Assembly (NCBI RefSeq): GCF_052145335.1
Contig: NZ_JBKQOU010000188.1
Span: forward strand, 1-5,809
Source of the DNA: Rhodoblastus sp052145335
GTDB lineage: Bacteria > Pseudomonadota > Alphaproteobacteria > Rhizobiales > Beijerinckiaceae
Length of the DNA stretch: 5,809 nt
Direction: 5' to 3'
This document shows positions 5,001 to 5,809 of this stretch, in pieces. The translations under genes and the position numbers were made by a program. The notes under the pieces are model-generated. The model was not told where the DNA came from, made no database searches, and saw nothing but the letters and a program-made list of their open reading frames with translations. Each line of letters starts with the position of its first letter. Positions within the stretch are counted from its first letter, which is position 1.

Positions 5001-5809
5001 TCACCTCGGTCTTTTCTCCCCGCCGGCTGCTGCAATAACCGCCACGATGATGAGTCCCGTCGCCACCAGCCGCACGCCAGCGCTGACGCCGAAGGTGTTC
5101 AGCATGGTGAGCAGGAGCACCAGAAACAAAGCCCCGCCCCAAACGCCGGGGAGGTTCGCATTGCCGCCGGACACCGACGTCCCTCCGATGACTACGACGG
5201 CGATGGAAGCAAGAAGATATTCGTTGCCGATGTCGACGTTGGCCCCGCGGAAATAGCCGGCGAGCAGCGCGCCGTCGAGGCCTCCTAGCAGGCCGCAGAG
5301 CGCGTAGGCGGCGAACCGCACCGGCTCGACCTTGATCCCCGCCAGGCGGGCCGCGCGGATGTTCTGCCCGATCGCCAGCACCGAACGACCCCAGATCGTG
5401 CGGTGGAGCGCCACATTCGCGGCGTAGGCCAGCAGCGCCGCCAGGATCGCGAGCAGCGGAACGCTTGCGATTTCAATGTTGGTGAAGTTCGCGAAGCCTG
5501 GAGGAGGCTTGATCTGCAGGCCGCGGCCATAGGAAATGTCAATCGACTGGATGATGAAACTCGCCGACAGGGTCGCGATGATCGGCGGGATGCGCAAAGC
5601 ACGGATCACGAGATAATTTGCGACGCCGACTGCAAATCCGGAAGCGAGGGCCGCCACGAGGCCGAGAGCGACGAGCGAGTCGTCGCCGCCCATGGTCTTC
5701 ATCGCCACCGCGCTCGCCAGCCCGATGTTGGCGGGCAGCGAGAGGTCGACGTTGCCGGGCCCGAGCGTGATGACGAACATCTGCCCGACGCCGACGATCA
5801 CGGTGAACA
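5001..5809 (-). CDS. ribose/xylose-type ABC transporter permease, N-terminus outside window
   Basis: About 268 residues of a BPD_transp_2-family inner-membrane permease of the RbsC/XylH/AraH kind, which forms the channel of carbohydrate (or autoinducer-2) ABC importers with a separate ATPase and periplasmic binding protein. The visible part starts inside the protein (GQMFVITLG, then DLSLPANIGLASA) and runs through roughly eight hydrophobic segments. The cytoplasmic coupling loop that contacts the ATPase is seen as IGQNIRAARLAGI followed by KVEPVR, and the conserved GGTSVSGG lies near the C-terminal third. The end, LIIVAVIAAAGGEKRPR, is a natural-length terminus, so the nearby mobile element did not truncate it. 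The frame stays open to the right edge; a GTG at 5799-5801 is internal, since relatives have 40-60 more residues before this point. The stop is TGA at 5001-5003. It is probably the last gene of an operon whose other members are to the right. The substrate is not determinable. Confidence 0.9.
   Translation of the reverse strand, partial: FTVIVGVGQMFVITLGPGNVDLSLPANIGLASAVAMKTMGGDDSLVALGLVAALASGFAVGVANYLVIRALRIPPIIATLSASFIIQSIDISYGRGLQIKPPPGFANFTNIEIASVPLLAILAALLAYAANVALHRTIWGRSVLAIGQNIRAARLAGIKVEPVRFAAYALCGLLGGLDGALLAGYFRGANVDIGNEYLLASIAVVVIGGTSVSGGNANLPGVWGGALFLVLLLTMLNTFGVSAGVRLVATGLIIVAVIAAAGGEKRPR

Overview
The window is GC-rich, with GC-biased codons, good Shine-Dalgarno sites and a mix of ATG/GTG/TTG starts. 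The protein types (a short Na/Pi cotransporter with a PhoU-like tail, a DIPP-type Nudix hydrolase, a PPK2, an EamA exporter and a ribose-type ABC permease) fit an alphaproteobacterium, most likely a member of the Hyphomicrobiales (Bradyrhizobium, Methylobacterium and relatives). That placement is inference from style and protein resemblance, not a database match.

Layout, left to right. Bases 1-99 are the 3' end of a plus-strand gene whose last residues resemble the tail of a GH42 beta-galactosidase but break off abruptly. Bases 100-319 are noncoding. They hold a GC-rich hairpin (143-168) and a two-step hairpin ending in a T run (238-279), which is either the terminator of the upstream unit or a leader attenuator. 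Bases 320-1987 (+) encode a complete Na/Pi cotransporter family protein with a TTG start and an excellent Shine-Dalgarno site. Facing it, 19 bp away, is a minus-strand Nudix hydrolase (2007-2486). Its conserved N-terminus can only be read from a non-canonical ATT start. Next on the minus strand is a decayed polyphosphate kinase 2 gene (2580-3440) with an in-frame TAA, two compensating frameshifts and a substituted conserved glycine. It is followed by an intact EamA/DMT-family transporter (3595-4443).

Bases 4444-4776 contain no recognisable gene. Bases 4782-4996 form a 215-bp noncoding element with 33-nt imperfect terminal inverted repeats flanked by TA inside CTAG. This is the signature of an IS630/Tc1-type miniature element (MITE) or an internally deleted insertion sequence. 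Its right end lies 4 bp from the stop codon of a ribose/xylose-type ABC transporter permease (5001-5809, minus strand), which runs off the right edge.

Functionally, the left two thirds read as a small phosphate neighbourhood: phosphate transport with a PhoU-like domain, inositol-pyrophosphate/polyphosphate hydrolysis (Nudix) and polyphosphate-dependent nucleotide phosphorylation (PPK2). The PPK2 member is now broken. I found no CRISPR array, tRNA, rRNA or clearly new multi-gene system. The most interesting items are the MITE-like element, the PPK2 decay and the ATT start.
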